From JBPOFM01 sp051252455 (GTDB lineage: Bacteria; Bacteroidota; Bacteroidia; Flavobacteriales; Flavobacteriaceae): a DNA stretch of 64,000 nucleotides. The notes beneath the pieces were generated by a model. That model had not been told where the DNA came from. It did no database searches and worked only from the letters and a program-made list of their open reading frames with translations. The DNA lies in contig JBPOFM010000002.1 of NCBI GenBank assembly GCA_051252455.1, positions 455,535 through 519,534 of the forward strand, given 5' to 3'. Both the position numbers and the translations under genes were made by a program. Positions 1-8,192 of this stretch are shown here, piece after piece (the stretch's first letter is position 1; each line of letters begins with the position of its first letter).

Positions 1-132
1 GCTTACTTCTTACAAGTGAGTTCTAGAGACTATGAATATGCAGATTCTGCAAGAAGTTATATCGGGTTTAGAACAGTTCAAGATTATATGGGAACTGACG
101 TAACAGCTAATGCCGCTACAAACGGTAATTAA
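1..132 (+). CDS. gldK: GldK C-terminal end (partial), T9SS/gliding lipoprotein
   Basis: Reading frame 1 is open from the first base to a TAA at 130-132, giving 43 residues that contain the SYIGFRTVQ segment. An IGFR segment close to the C-terminus is typical of formylglycine-generating-enzyme/sulfatase-modifying-factor folds, to which GldK belongs. The next three genes are gldL, gldM and gldN in the canonical order, so this is read as the 3' end of gldK. GldK is an outer-membrane lipoprotein that forms a periplasmic ring with GldN in the type IX secretion system. The start and lipobox lie outside the window. Identity rests mostly on gene order. Confidence 0.88.
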   Translation, partial: AYFLQVSSRDYEYADSARSYIGFRTVQDYMGTDVTANAATNGN

Positions 133-206
133 AAACAACAAACAATTAACAACAAACAACTAATATTAATCTTTTTAAGTAATCAACTTAACTAAAACAA
201 AAAATT

Positions 207-839
207 ATGGCACAATCAAGAGCAAGTAAAAAATTAATGAACATGGTTTACGGTCTAGGAGCAGCAATTGTAATCCTAGGAGCACTTTTTAAAATTATGC
301 ACTGGCCTTTCGGTGATCTTATGCTTATCGTAGGGTTAGTAACAGAAGCAATCGTATTTACCGTGTCTGCCTTCGAACCTGTTGACGATGAATTAGATTG
401 GTCATTGGTGTATCCGGAATTAACTGGAGGACAAGGTCTTAATAAGAAAAAAGAACAACCTAAAGATGCTGAAGGTTTATTATCTCAAAAATTAGATAAT
501 TTATTGAAAGATGCTAAAATTGATGGTGAATTGATGGCAAGTTTAGGGACAAGTATCAAGAATTTTGAAGGCGCTGCAAAAGGTATCAACCCAACTATTG
601 ATTCTATTGCTGCTACTAAAAAGTATGGTGAAGAAATGTCTTTGGCTGCCGCTCAAATGGAGTCTTTGAATAGTCTTTACAAAGTACAAATGGATGCTGC
701 AAGTCGTCAAGCATCTATCAATGAAGAAGCTGTTGAAAACGCAACTAAATTGAAAGAACAAATGCAAGCTATGGCTTCTAACCTGTCATCATTGAATGGT
801 GTCTATGGTGGAATGCTTTCTGCAATGACTAGAAACTAA
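207..839 (+). CDS. gldL: GldL, T9SS inner-membrane motor subunit
   Basis: The 210-residue protein has two membrane helices near its N-terminus (about 12-30 and 36-55) and a long cytoplasmic, largely helical tail. The second helix contains a buried acidic residue, Glu47, in the context LVTEAIVF. It corresponds to the glutamate known in GldL to be needed for proton-driven motor function. GldL and GldM form the rotary motor that powers type IX secretion and gliding. Length and position directly upstream of gldM fit the family. The gene starts 74 nt after gldK, in an AT-rich gap without a Shine-Dalgarno motif. Confidence 0.97.
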   Translation: MAQSRASKKLMNMVYGLGAAIVILGALFKIMHWPFGDLMLIVGLVTEAIVFTVSAFEPVDDELDWSLVYPELTGGQGLNKKKEQPKDAEGLLSQKLDNLLKDAKIDGELMASLGTSIKNFEGAAKGINPTIDSIAATKKYGEEMSLAAAQMESLNSLYKVQMDAASRQASINEEAVENATKLKEQMQAMASNLSSLNGVYGGMLSAMTRN

Positions 840-890
840 TTAGGAATTAGTAAAATTTAAAAACAATTTAACAACTAAAACTAATTAGAA

Positions 891-2432
891 ATGGCAGGAG
901 GAAAATTATCCGCAAGGCAGAAAATGATTAACTTGATGTATTTGGTTTTCATTGCGATGTTAGCATTGAATATGTCAAAAGAAGTATTATCAGCGTTTGG
1001 TTTGATGAATGAAAGAATTTCAGACTCGAATCAATCGGCAACAGTTAGAAATGCAGCTTTTATGCAAGGTTTGGCTGATAAGGTTGAAGAACAACCAGCC
1101 AAATACCAACCTTTAAAAGCGCAAGCTGATCAAATTGATGCACTTTCATCGGAATTCAATTCATATTTAGAAGGTATTAAAACAGAGCTTATGGCGACAG
1201 TTGAAGACCCTACAGCGTATGAAAAAATGGATAAAACTAACCATTTGGATGAAAAATGGTTCAGTGGTGATAAAGTGACTAAAGCTGGTCAAGAATTTTT
1301 AGATAATATTGATAAGTATAGAAATGGAGTCATCGCTGTACTTGGAGATTCAAATAAAGATATTCAAGCAGATATAGTTAAAAAGTTCTCTCCGAGCACA
1401 GTTACTACGAGTGCTGGTATCACTAAACCATGGTTAACGTATCATTTTGAAGGTTTCCCTATGGTTGCATCTTTGACAAAAATTACTCAAATGCAAGCAG
1501 ACGTTAAAACTGTGGAATCTGAAGTATTGTCAAGTATGTTGGCTGGTAAACTTAAAATTGAGGCATCTTTAACCAATTTTGATGCGATCGTTGTTCCAAG
1601 CAAAACAGCATTTTTCTCTGGAGAGGAATTTACAGGAACAATTATTTTAGGTAAGAAGGATAATACCTTAAGAGCTGATAAAGTTATTATCAATGGAAAG
1701 GAGTTAGATGCCGATGCTATGCAAGCTGGTAAGACGGTTCTTAAATTTCCAGCAGGAGCTGTAGGTGAAAGAGAAATTAAAGGTGAATTTCAATTTAAAG
1801 AAGGAGATTCAATCATTACAATTCCAGTACAAAGTACGTACGCTGTAGTGCCAAAACCAAACTCTGCTACTATTTCTGCGGATAAGATGAATGTAGTTTA
1901 TCGTGGTGTTGTTAATCCAATGACAATTTCTTTCGCAGGTGTTTCAGATAACAATGTATCTGTAAGTGCTCCAGGTTTATCAAAAGGTTCAGGTGTTGGA
2001 AAATACAATATTAGCCCAGGTCAAGGAAGAGAATTGGTAATCAATGTTACAGGTACGTTACCTGACGGATCAAAAGTGTCTGATAAAGCGACATTCCGTA
2101 TTAAGGATATTCCAAAACCTTCTGGAACTATTGCAGGTCAACAAGACAACGTTAGCTTACCAAAGCAGAATGTTGAAATTGGTACTGTAGGAGCTGTATT
2201 GAATGATTTTGATTTCGAATTAAGTCTTGCTGTTACATCATTTAAAGTGAAAGTCCCTGGACAACCATCTGTAAATGTAAATGGTAACAAAATGAACGAT
2301 CAAGCAAAAAATGCAATTCGTAAGGCATCAAGAGGTGATGGTATCCAAATTTTTGATATCAAAGCTTCAATCATTGGAAACCCGGTGAAATTACCTAACG
2401 TTTCACCAGTTTTTGTTGAAGTATCAAACTAA
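891..2432 (+). CDS. gldM: GldM, T9SS motor shaft protein
   Basis: The 513-residue protein starts with a short cytoplasmic stretch (MAGGKLSARQK), one membrane helix (about 12-35) and a large periplasmic region of stacked domains, as in GldM/PorM. Arg9 lies next to the helix, where the family residue pairs with the GldL membrane glutamate. The periplasmic shaft carries torque from the GldL-M motor to the GldK-GldN ring. The C-terminal part contains the family's beta-rich domains (for example the KPSGTIAGQ segment near 405-413). It follows gldL after 51 nt and is presumably in the same operon. Confidence 0.97.
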   Translation: MAGGKLSARQKMINLMYLVFIAMLALNMSKEVLSAFGLMNERISDSNQSATVRNAAFMQGLADKVEEQPAKYQPLKAQADQIDALSSEFNSYLEGIKTELMATVEDPTAYEKMDKTNHLDEKWFSGDKVTKAGQEFLDNIDKYRNGVIAVLGDSNKDIQADIVKKFSPSTVTTSAGITKPWLTYHFEGFPMVASLTKITQMQADVKTVESEVLSSMLAGKLKIEASLTNFDAIVVPSKTAFFSGEEFTGTIILGKKDNTLRADKVIINGKELDADAMQAGKTVLKFPAGAVGEREIKGEFQFKEGDSIITIPVQSTYAVVPKPNSATISADKMNVVYRGVVNPMTISFAGVSDNNVSVSAPGLSKGSGVGKYNISPGQGRELVINVTGTLPDGSKVSDKATFRIKDIPKPSGTIAGQQDNVSLPKQNVEIGTVGAVLNDFDFELSLAVTSFKVKVPGQPSVNVNGNKMNDQAKNAIRKASRGDGIQIFDIKASIIGNPVKLPNVSPVFVEVSN

Positions 2433-2501
2433 TTATAATTTAGGTAGCGTTTTAGCGTTCTAAAGATGCTAAAGCTATTGTCCCAAATAATACGAAGAAT
2501 T

Positions 2502-3401
2502 ATGAATTTAAAAAGTTTTTTATTAACCGTTGTAGGTGTGAGTATCGCGACAAGTTCTTTCGCTCAAGCAAACTTGTTAAGTGCTAGAACGCCTGATGAA
2601 ATTGGCAAGAAAACCGAAGCCCAGTTGGCGATGGATAATGACAAGCCTTTGGAGTATGGGTATGTTGATGATAGAGATATCTTATTCTCAAAAATGACTT
2701 GGGAAAAAGTTGTCCTTGATGAACGTGTGAATTTTCCTCTCTATTTTCCTGTTGATACGAACAATATCGGGAAGGATCGACGTTCACTTTACGATGTTTT
2801 GGTAAAGAATATCAATGATGGTAACATAGAAACTATGTATGATGATTCATATTTTACGGCAAAACGTACTTTGAAGGACATTGAGTCTGCTTTGCATAAA
2901 GTTGATACTCTAGACATTGGTTACCAACAGTATAATGCTGAAGGTAAAGTGGATCAGGAGTACATTACTAGAAGAGATATTCAATCCTATGACATCAGTG
3001 CTTACCTAATCAAAGGATTGTGGTATTTTGACAAACGTCAAGGCGAATTGAAATATCGTATTTTGGGAATTGCACCAGCTGCACCTGATGTCAACTTTAT
3101 CGATTCTGAAGACGAGGCCAACAAACAACCAATTGCTTTATTCTGGGTGTTTTATCCAGAAGTAAGACAGATTCTTCATGAAGCGAAAGCATTCAATAAT
3201 AAAAACAGTGCAATGCCTATTTCGTTTGATCATTTGTTAAATGCAAGACGTTTTAATGGCTATATGTACAAAGAAGAGAATGTTTATGGCGATAGAGAAG
3301 TTAAAGAATATGTTGCTGATAATGCATTAATGCAATTGTTAGAATCGGATCGTATCAAAGATAAAATTCGTGATTTCGAACAAGATATGTGGTCTTACTA
3401 A
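2502..3401 (+). CDS. gldN: GldN, T9SS periplasmic ring protein
   Basis: The start chosen is the ATG at 2502, because it gives a clean signal peptide (MNLKSFLLTVVGVSIATSSFAQA, cut near residue 20). The open frame extends 12 codons further upstream (to 2466) without adding a plausible sequence. The mature protein has the GldN/PorN features: a repeat-poor soluble domain with the segment RDIQSYDISAYLIKGLWYFD and a run through PIALFWVFYPEVRQILH. GldN and GldK form the periplasmic ring of the type IX secretion complex. It is the last gene of gldK-L-M-N and is followed by a strong terminator. Confidence 0.96.
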   Translation: MNLKSFLLTVVGVSIATSSFAQANLLSARTPDEIGKKTEAQLAMDNDKPLEYGYVDDRDILFSKMTWEKVVLDERVNFPLYFPVDTNNIGKDRRSLYDVLVKNINDGNIETMYDDSYFTAKRTLKDIESALHKVDTLDIGYQQYNAEGKVDQEYITRRDIQSYDISAYLIKGLWYFDKRQGELKYRILGIAPAAPDVNFIDSEDEANKQPIALFWVFYPEVRQILHEAKAFNNKNSAMPISFDHLLNARRFNGYMYKEENVYGDREVKEYVADNALMQLLESDRIKDKIRDFEQDMWSY

Positions 3402-3427
3402 TGGGTAAGTCTCAATAGAATAGCAAT

Positions 3428-3461
3428 AACGCTCACTTTTAAAGTGGGCGTTTTGTTTTTT
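3428..3461 (+). terminator. Rho-independent terminator after gldN
   Basis: Arms 3428-3439 and 3441-3452 form a 12-bp stem with a single G-T pair (AACGCTCACTTT against AAAGTGGGCGTT). The central bases form the loop, and a T-rich tail (TTGTTTTTT) follows. It lies 27 nt after the gldN stop and closes the gldKLMN operon. Confidence 0.85.
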
Positions 3462-3552
3462 ACATGCTATTAGTTGCGAATCTATTTAAGGTTTATTGAT
3501 TTTTAATATAAGATATTTACTAAAACCTTATTTCTTCTTTATTTTTGTTTCC

Positions 3553-4593
3553 ATGAAACAGGTAGATTATATTATAGTTGGTTGCGGATTGGCGGGAATA
3601 GCGTTTTGTGAACAGTTAATCCAAAATAAAAAGTCATTTATTGTTTTTGACAATCATTCACAACTATCTTCAATCGTCGCGGCTGGTATATATAATCCTG
3701 TTACTTTAAAACGCTTTACAGAGGTCTGGTATGCTAAAAAACAATTGGAGTTGGCTTTGCCTTTTTATAAGGAATTGGAGATAAAACTAAAATCCCAATT
3801 AATTTACGAGATCCCAATTTACAGACGTTTTGCATCAATTGAAGAACAAAATGATTGGTTTTCAGCTTCCGATAAGCCAAGTTTAGAGCCCTATCTTTCC
3901 ACAAAGATGATAAAGAATGACAATAGCTCTGTTAAAGCTCTTCACGGGTTTGGAAAAGTGCTTCAAACTGGACGCATTGATACAGCAGCTCTAATTGAAA
4001 AGTATAAGAATTATCTAAAAAATATCGATTCCTATTGCAATAAAACGTTTGAGTATGACGCATTGAGTTCAAGTTCCTCAACTTTAAATTATAATCAAAT
4101 AAATTCCAAATACATTGTGTTTGCTGAAGGATACGGCATGACAATAAACCCATATTTCAATTATTTGCCTCTCAACGAAGCCAAGGGAGAAGTCATTATC
4201 ATAAAAGCACCTGATTTAAAGATTGATTATATTTTGAAATCGTCCATCTTTGTTGTTCCTGAAGGTAATGATTTATATTCGGTTGGCGCGACTTATAATT
4301 GGGACGATAAAACACAACAAACCACGGAGGCAGCTAAACTTGAATTAACTTCAAAATTGAAAGATTTGATAAGTTGCGACTTTGAAGTGGTTAGTCAAAA
4401 AGCCGGAATACGTCCTACAGTCAAAGATAGGCGTCCACTAGTCGGCTTGCACGCTCAAAATGATAGGATAGCTATCTTAAATGGTTTGGGTACGCGAGGC
4501 GTAATGATTGCGCCTTACGTAGCAAAAGCATTATATGAGAAAATAGAACAATCAATTCCTTTGGTGAAAGAAATTGATATCATTCGATTTTGA
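3553..4593 (+). CDS. FAD-dependent oxidoreductase (DAO family)
   Basis: The start at 3553 gives MKQVDYIIVGCGLAGIAFCEQL, an N-terminal Rossmann strand with the dinucleotide-binding pattern GxGxxG (GCGLAG) in the usual place. An upstream in-frame start at 3496 would only add an AT-rich hydrophobic stretch. A second FAD-contacting region is seen near the C-terminus (RPTVKDRRPLVG and LNGLGTRGVMIAPYVA). The 346-residue length fits D-amino-acid-oxidase-like (PF01266) proteins. The substrate is unknown. A possible -7 box, TATTTTTG, ends only 5 nt before the ATG, so the mRNA could be leaderless. The gene's end nearly meets the oppositely oriented DUF983 gene. Confidence 0.85.
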   Translation: MKQVDYIIVGCGLAGIAFCEQLIQNKKSFIVFDNHSQLSSIVAAGIYNPVTLKRFTEVWYAKKQLELALPFYKELEIKLKSQLIYEIPIYRRFASIEEQNDWFSASDKPSLEPYLSTKMIKNDNSSVKALHGFGKVLQTGRIDTAALIEKYKNYLKNIDSYCNKTFEYDALSSSSSTLNYNQINSKYIVFAEGYGMTINPYFNYLPLNEAKGEVIIIKAPDLKIDYILKSSIFVVPEGNDLYSVGATYNWDDKTQQTTEAAKLELTSKLKDLISCDFEVVSQKAGIRPTVKDRRPLVGLHAQNDRIAILNGLGTRGVMIAPYVAKALYEKIEQSIPLVKEIDIIRF

Positions 4594-4606
4594 AAATTTA
4601 AGATTT

Positions 4607-4984
4607 CTACTTGTATGTTTTGTCAAAATGAATAAACATATTAATCCAGATGTTTCTCGACAAACGCATAATGAAAGGCGCAAAAACTATAAGCGTACCT
4701 ATAATCGCGATGAATGCTGTCAAAAGGGTCGAATGGAGAAAAAGGTAACTAATCACAAATGCGGCGACGGCAAACGCGATTCCAACGCCATAGCTCACAT
4801 ACATCGAACCATAAAAAAATGACGGTTCTATACGGTATTTGAGCTCACAATTTGAGCAACGATCATGTATTTTCAAAGTTTCAGATAAAACATACGGATT
4901 TGAATTGACGTACATGGATTCTTGATGGCACTTGGGACAAGCACCCGTAAAAACGCTATATAATTTACTTCCTTTATTTATCAT
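4607..4984 (-). CDS. DUF983 family membrane protein
   Basis: The 125-residue protein has an N-terminal zinc ribbon (CPKCHQ ... CSNCELKY) followed by two hydrophobic helices (SYGVGIAFAVAAFVISYLF and LLTAFIAIIGTLIVFAPFIM). This is the layout of DUF983 proteins, whose function is unknown. The start at 4984 (MINKGSKL) is preferred over 5044. A minus-strand -7 box (TAACTTTG, 5021-5028) lies between the two, and the extra 20 residues resemble no family member. It converges on the FAD oxidoreductase gene. Confidence 0.85.
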   Translation of the reverse strand: MINKGSKLYSVFTGACPKCHQESMYVNSNPYVLSETLKIHDRCSNCELKYRIEPSFFYGSMYVSYGVGIAFAVAAFVISYLFLHSTLLTAFIAIIGTLIVFAPFIMRLSRNIWINMFIHFDKTYK

Positions 4985-4994
4985 AGAGAATGTG

Positions 4995-5002
4995 TACTTT
5001 TG
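4995..5002 (+). promoter_or_regulatory. Candidate -7 box for the ABC-F gene
   Basis: TACTTTTG matches the Bacteroidota -7 consensus TAnnTTTG, 65 nt upstream of the ABC-F start. A clear -33 TTG at the right distance is not seen. Confidence 0.4.
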
Positions 5003-5020
5003 CACTTTTAAATGGAAATA

Positions 5021-5028
5021 CAAAGTTA
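5021..5028 (-). promoter_or_regulatory. Candidate -7 box for the DUF983 gene
   Basis: On the minus strand this reads TAACTTTG (TAnnTTTG), 36 nt upstream of the ATG at 4984. Together with the plus-strand box at 4995-5002 it forms a compact divergent promoter region. It lies inside the longer possible reading frame, which supports the shorter DUF983 start. Confidence 0.45.
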
Positions 5029-5067
5029 AGGTAATAGGAACCATAATTTTGTTACAATAGTTACAAA

Positions 5068-6978
5068 ATGCTCAATATACACAATCTTTCAGTTTCTTTT
5101 CAAGGCGAATATCTATTCGAAGATATCACATTTAGGCTTGGTGCTGGTGATAGAATCGGACTTATCGGAAAAAATGGTGCTGGAAAATCCACCATGCTCA
5201 AAATTCTTTCTAAAGAAATGGAGCCGGATTCTGGACAGATTGCTGCGGATAAAAATTTGAGTTTTGGTTTTCTTAAGCAAGATATCGATTTTGTGTTAGG
5301 GCGGACTGTTCTGGAAGAATCTTATGAAGCTTTCAAAGAAATTAGGATTCTTGAAGCCAAAATAGATGATATCAATCATCAATTGGTAGAAAGAACTGAT
5401 TACGAAAGTGAGATCTATCATCAATTGATGGTCGATTTGAATGATATTCAACATCAATATGAAATCATTGGAGGCTATAATTATCAAGGGGAAACCGAAA
5501 AAATTCTTCAAGGTTTAGGTTTTAAGCGTGAAGACTTCAATAAATTGACCGATACCTTTTCCGGAGGATGGCGAATGCGAATAGAATTGGCAAAGTTGCT
5601 ACTTCAGAACAATGATATATTACTTCTCGATGAGCCCACCAATCACTTGGATATCGAATCTATTATTTGGTTAGAGAATTTCTTAAAAAATTATGTAGGT
5701 GCAGTCGTGATTGTGTCGCATGACAAGATGTTTTTGGATAATGTAACCAATCGCACGATCGAAATTTCCTTGGGAAGAATCTATGACTACAAAAAGCCAT
5801 ATACTGAATATTTGGTTCTACGTAACGAAATCAAAACACAACAACTAGCATCACAAAAAAATCAGCAAAAGCAGATTGAACAAACTGAAAAACTGATTGA
5901 AAAGTTCAGAGCAAAAGCCTCTAAGGCGACCATGGCGCAATCACTTATCAAAAAATTGGACAGAATTGACCGGATTGAAGTTGATGAAGACGATAATAGT
6001 GTAATGACGCTTAATTTCCCCATTTCTGTTGTTCCTGGTAAAGTGGTGATTGAATCAGATCATATTGGAAAGAGATATGGCGATTTACAAGTTTTGAAAA
6101 ATATCGATTTGATCATTGAACGTGACACTAAAACAGCTTTTGTTGGACAGAATGGTCAAGGGAAATCGACACTTGCGAAAATCATTGTTGGCGAATTGAA
6201 GCACGAAGGGAACCTGAAGTTGGGACACAATGTGCAAATCGGTTATTTTGCACAAAATCAAGCTGAATATTTAGATGGTTCCAAAACGGTTCTCGATACA
6301 ATGATTGATGCTGCAAATGAAAAGAATCGAAGCAAGGTTCGTGATATCTTGGGATCCTTTTTGTTTAGAGGTGAAGAAGCTGATAAATATGTGAGAGTCC
6401 TTTCTGGTGGTGAACGCAATCGATTGGCTTTGGCTAAATTACTTTTGCAACCATTCAACGTTTTGGTGATGGATGAGCCCACCAATCACTTGGATATCAA
6501 ATCCAAAAACGTATTAAAAGAAGCGCTTAAGCGTTTTGAGGGGACATTGATTCTGGTATCGCACGATAGAGATTTCCTGCAAGGACTGACCAACACCGTT
6601 TATGAGTTCAAAGACCAAAAAATTAAAGAATATTTGGGTGATATCGATTTTTACTTGGATCAACGAAATGTTGAAAATCTTCGTGAAGTTGAAAAGCGTG
6701 ATGTTGTGATTGAAACTCCTAAAGAAAGTAACAAACAAACCTACGAAGAACAGAAAAAATTTAAATCGTTGAACAATCGATTGAGCAATTTGGAAGCCAA
6801 AATCAGTCAGCACGAAAAGGATATCAAATCTATGGATGTTGATTTGGCAACGAACTATGATAGAACGGTTTCTGATGAAAAGTTTTTTGATAAATATCAG
6901 TCAAAGAAGAAGAAATTAGAAAGTTTAATGACAGAATGGGAGACTGTGCAAGAGGAATTGGAGTTATTAGATTTGTAA
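5068..6978 (+). CDS. ABC-F family ATPase (ribosome-associated type)
   Basis: The 636-residue protein has two ABC domains and no membrane helix, the hallmark of ABC-F proteins that act on ribosomes. Domain 1 has Walker A GKNGAGKST (about 34-42), signature FSGGWRMRI and Walker B LLLDEPTNHLD. Domain 2 has GQNGQGKST, LSGGERNRL and VLVMDEPTNHLD. Between them is the ABC-F linker (about residues 245-310), rich in Lys/Gln/Glu. The C-terminal 80 residues form a charged coiled coil as in the Uup subgroup. The subfamily cannot be fixed without a tree. Confidence 0.93.
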   Translation: MLNIHNLSVSFQGEYLFEDITFRLGAGDRIGLIGKNGAGKSTMLKILSKEMEPDSGQIAADKNLSFGFLKQDIDFVLGRTVLEESYEAFKEIRILEAKIDDINHQLVERTDYESEIYHQLMVDLNDIQHQYEIIGGYNYQGETEKILQGLGFKREDFNKLTDTFSGGWRMRIELAKLLLQNNDILLLDEPTNHLDIESIIWLENFLKNYVGAVVIVSHDKMFLDNVTNRTIEISLGRIYDYKKPYTEYLVLRNEIKTQQLASQKNQQKQIEQTEKLIEKFRAKASKATMAQSLIKKLDRIDRIEVDEDDNSVMTLNFPISVVPGKVVIESDHIGKRYGDLQVLKNIDLIIERDTKTAFVGQNGQGKSTLAKIIVGELKHEGNLKLGHNVQIGYFAQNQAEYLDGSKTVLDTMIDAANEKNRSKVRDILGSFLFRGEEADKYVRVLSGGERNRLALAKLLLQPFNVLVMDEPTNHLDIKSKNVLKEALKRFEGTLILVSHDRDFLQGLTNTVYEFKDQKIKEYLGDIDFYLDQRNVENLREVEKRDVVIETPKESNKQTYEEQKKFKSLNNRLSNLEAKISQHEKDIKSMDVDLATNYDRTVSDEKFFDKYQSKKKKLESLMTEWETVQEELELLDL

Positions 6979-7025
6979 GTCATATTTTTTAAGTTTTATT
7001 TAACGATTTCAGTTAAACTAAAGGA

Positions 7026-7033
7026 TAGTTTTG
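7026..7033 (+). promoter_or_regulatory. Candidate -7 box of the RND efflux operon
   Basis: TAGTTTTG matches TAnnTTTG and ends 26 nt before the adaptor start at 7060. The -33 element is not clear. Confidence 0.4.
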
Positions 7034-7059
7034 TAGTCTTAATCATCTAGCTACATCTA

Positions 7060-8190
7060 ATGAGAAAAATTATACTTGCCATTTTAGGGGTTTTACTGAT
7101 TATTGCCTCGTTTTATTTTGCCAATAAACTTATTGATAGTAAAAATAAAGTCAAGCCGGTTCCTCAAAAGGTGGTAAAAACAGTTTTCGTTGATACCGTA
7201 AAGAATAGTACAATTTCTATCATCATTCCAGCAAATGGAAACCTAACTGCGAAAAGAAGAGTTGAGCTCTATTCTGAAGTTCAGGGTATTTTCAATTCTG
7301 GCTCCACATTATTCAAAGCTGGCCAAACATATAAACAAGGTCAAACTCTCATTCGAATTAACGCCTCGGAATATTATGCCAGCGTTCAATCTTCTAAAAG
7401 TAATCTGTATAATTCCATTGCCGCTATTATGGCAGATTTACGCCTCGATTTTCCAGAAGTGTTCCCGAAATGGCAAACCTATCTCAATGGGTTCGATTTG
7501 AATAAAACAACGCCCACACTTCCTGAAATGACATCTGAAAAGGAAAACTACTTCATCACAGGTAGAGGCATTGTCTCCAATTATTACAATGTCAAAAATT
7601 TGGAGCAACGTCTTTCCAAATATGTGATTTCGGCTCCTTTTGAAGGAATTTTAACCGAGTCATTAGCAACAGAAGGTTCCTTAATACGAAGTGGACAAAA
7701 ATTAGGAGAATTTATTGACCCATCAGTTTATGAAATGGAGGTTTCAATTAGCAAATCATTTATAAATCTATTAAAAGTGGGAGAAAATGTTGATCTCCAA
7801 ACACTGGATGGCACAGAAAAATTTACAGGCACTGTTTCAAGAATCAATGGAAGTATTGATGCTACCACGCAGACTATAACCGTTTTTATTGAGGTTAAGA
7901 GTGATATGTTAAAAGAAGGAATGTATCTCGAGGCACATTTGGATGCTAAAAAAGAGGAAAATGCCATCGAAATAGATAGAAATTTGGTTTCCGATTCGCA
8001 ACAAATATTCGTGGTTAGGGATAGTCTTTTAGATGTGATGTCTGTAAAACCTGTTTACTATAGTGATACCAAAGTGGTACTAAAAGATGTACCTAACGGC
8101 ACCATTATCGTATCACGTCCAGTTCCTGGTGCTTATGCTGGAATGTTGGTGAAAATATATGAAGATAAAACCGCCAAATCGAGCAATTAG
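7060..8190 (+). CDS. RND efflux periplasmic adaptor subunit (MFP)
   Basis: The 376-residue protein has an N-terminal membrane anchor (IILAILGVLLIIASFYFANKL). A lipoyl/barrel-sandwich domain follows, with the two half-motifs RRVELYSEVQGIF and YVISAPFEGILTES. These flank a helical segment, and a beta-barrel domain follows. This is the organisation of the HlyD/AcrA adaptor family, which bridges the inner-membrane pump and the outer-membrane channel. The pump gene starts 2 nt after its stop, and a TolC homologue follows, so the operon encodes a full tripartite exporter. The transported substrate is unknown. Confidence 0.92.
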   Translation: MRKIILAILGVLLIIASFYFANKLIDSKNKVKPVPQKVVKTVFVDTVKNSTISIIIPANGNLTAKRRVELYSEVQGIFNSGSTLFKAGQTYKQGQTLIRINASEYYASVQSSKSNLYNSIAAIMADLRLDFPEVFPKWQTYLNGFDLNKTTPTLPEMTSEKENYFITGRGIVSNYYNVKNLEQRLSKYVISAPFEGILTESLATEGSLIRSGQKLGEFIDPSVYEMEVSISKSFINLLKVGENVDLQTLDGTEKFTGTVSRINGSIDATTQTITVFIEVKSDMLKEGMYLEAHLDAKKEENAIEIDRNLVSDSQQIFVVRDSLLDVMSVKPVYYSDTKVVLKDVPNGTIIVSRPVPGAYAGMLVKIYEDKTAKSSN

Positions 8191-8192
8191 GT

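Noticed and set aside
4574..4822. 82-codon plus-strand frame
   Set aside because: It overlaps the DUF983 gene antisense and its translation is Lys/Arg/Asn-rich with no known pattern.
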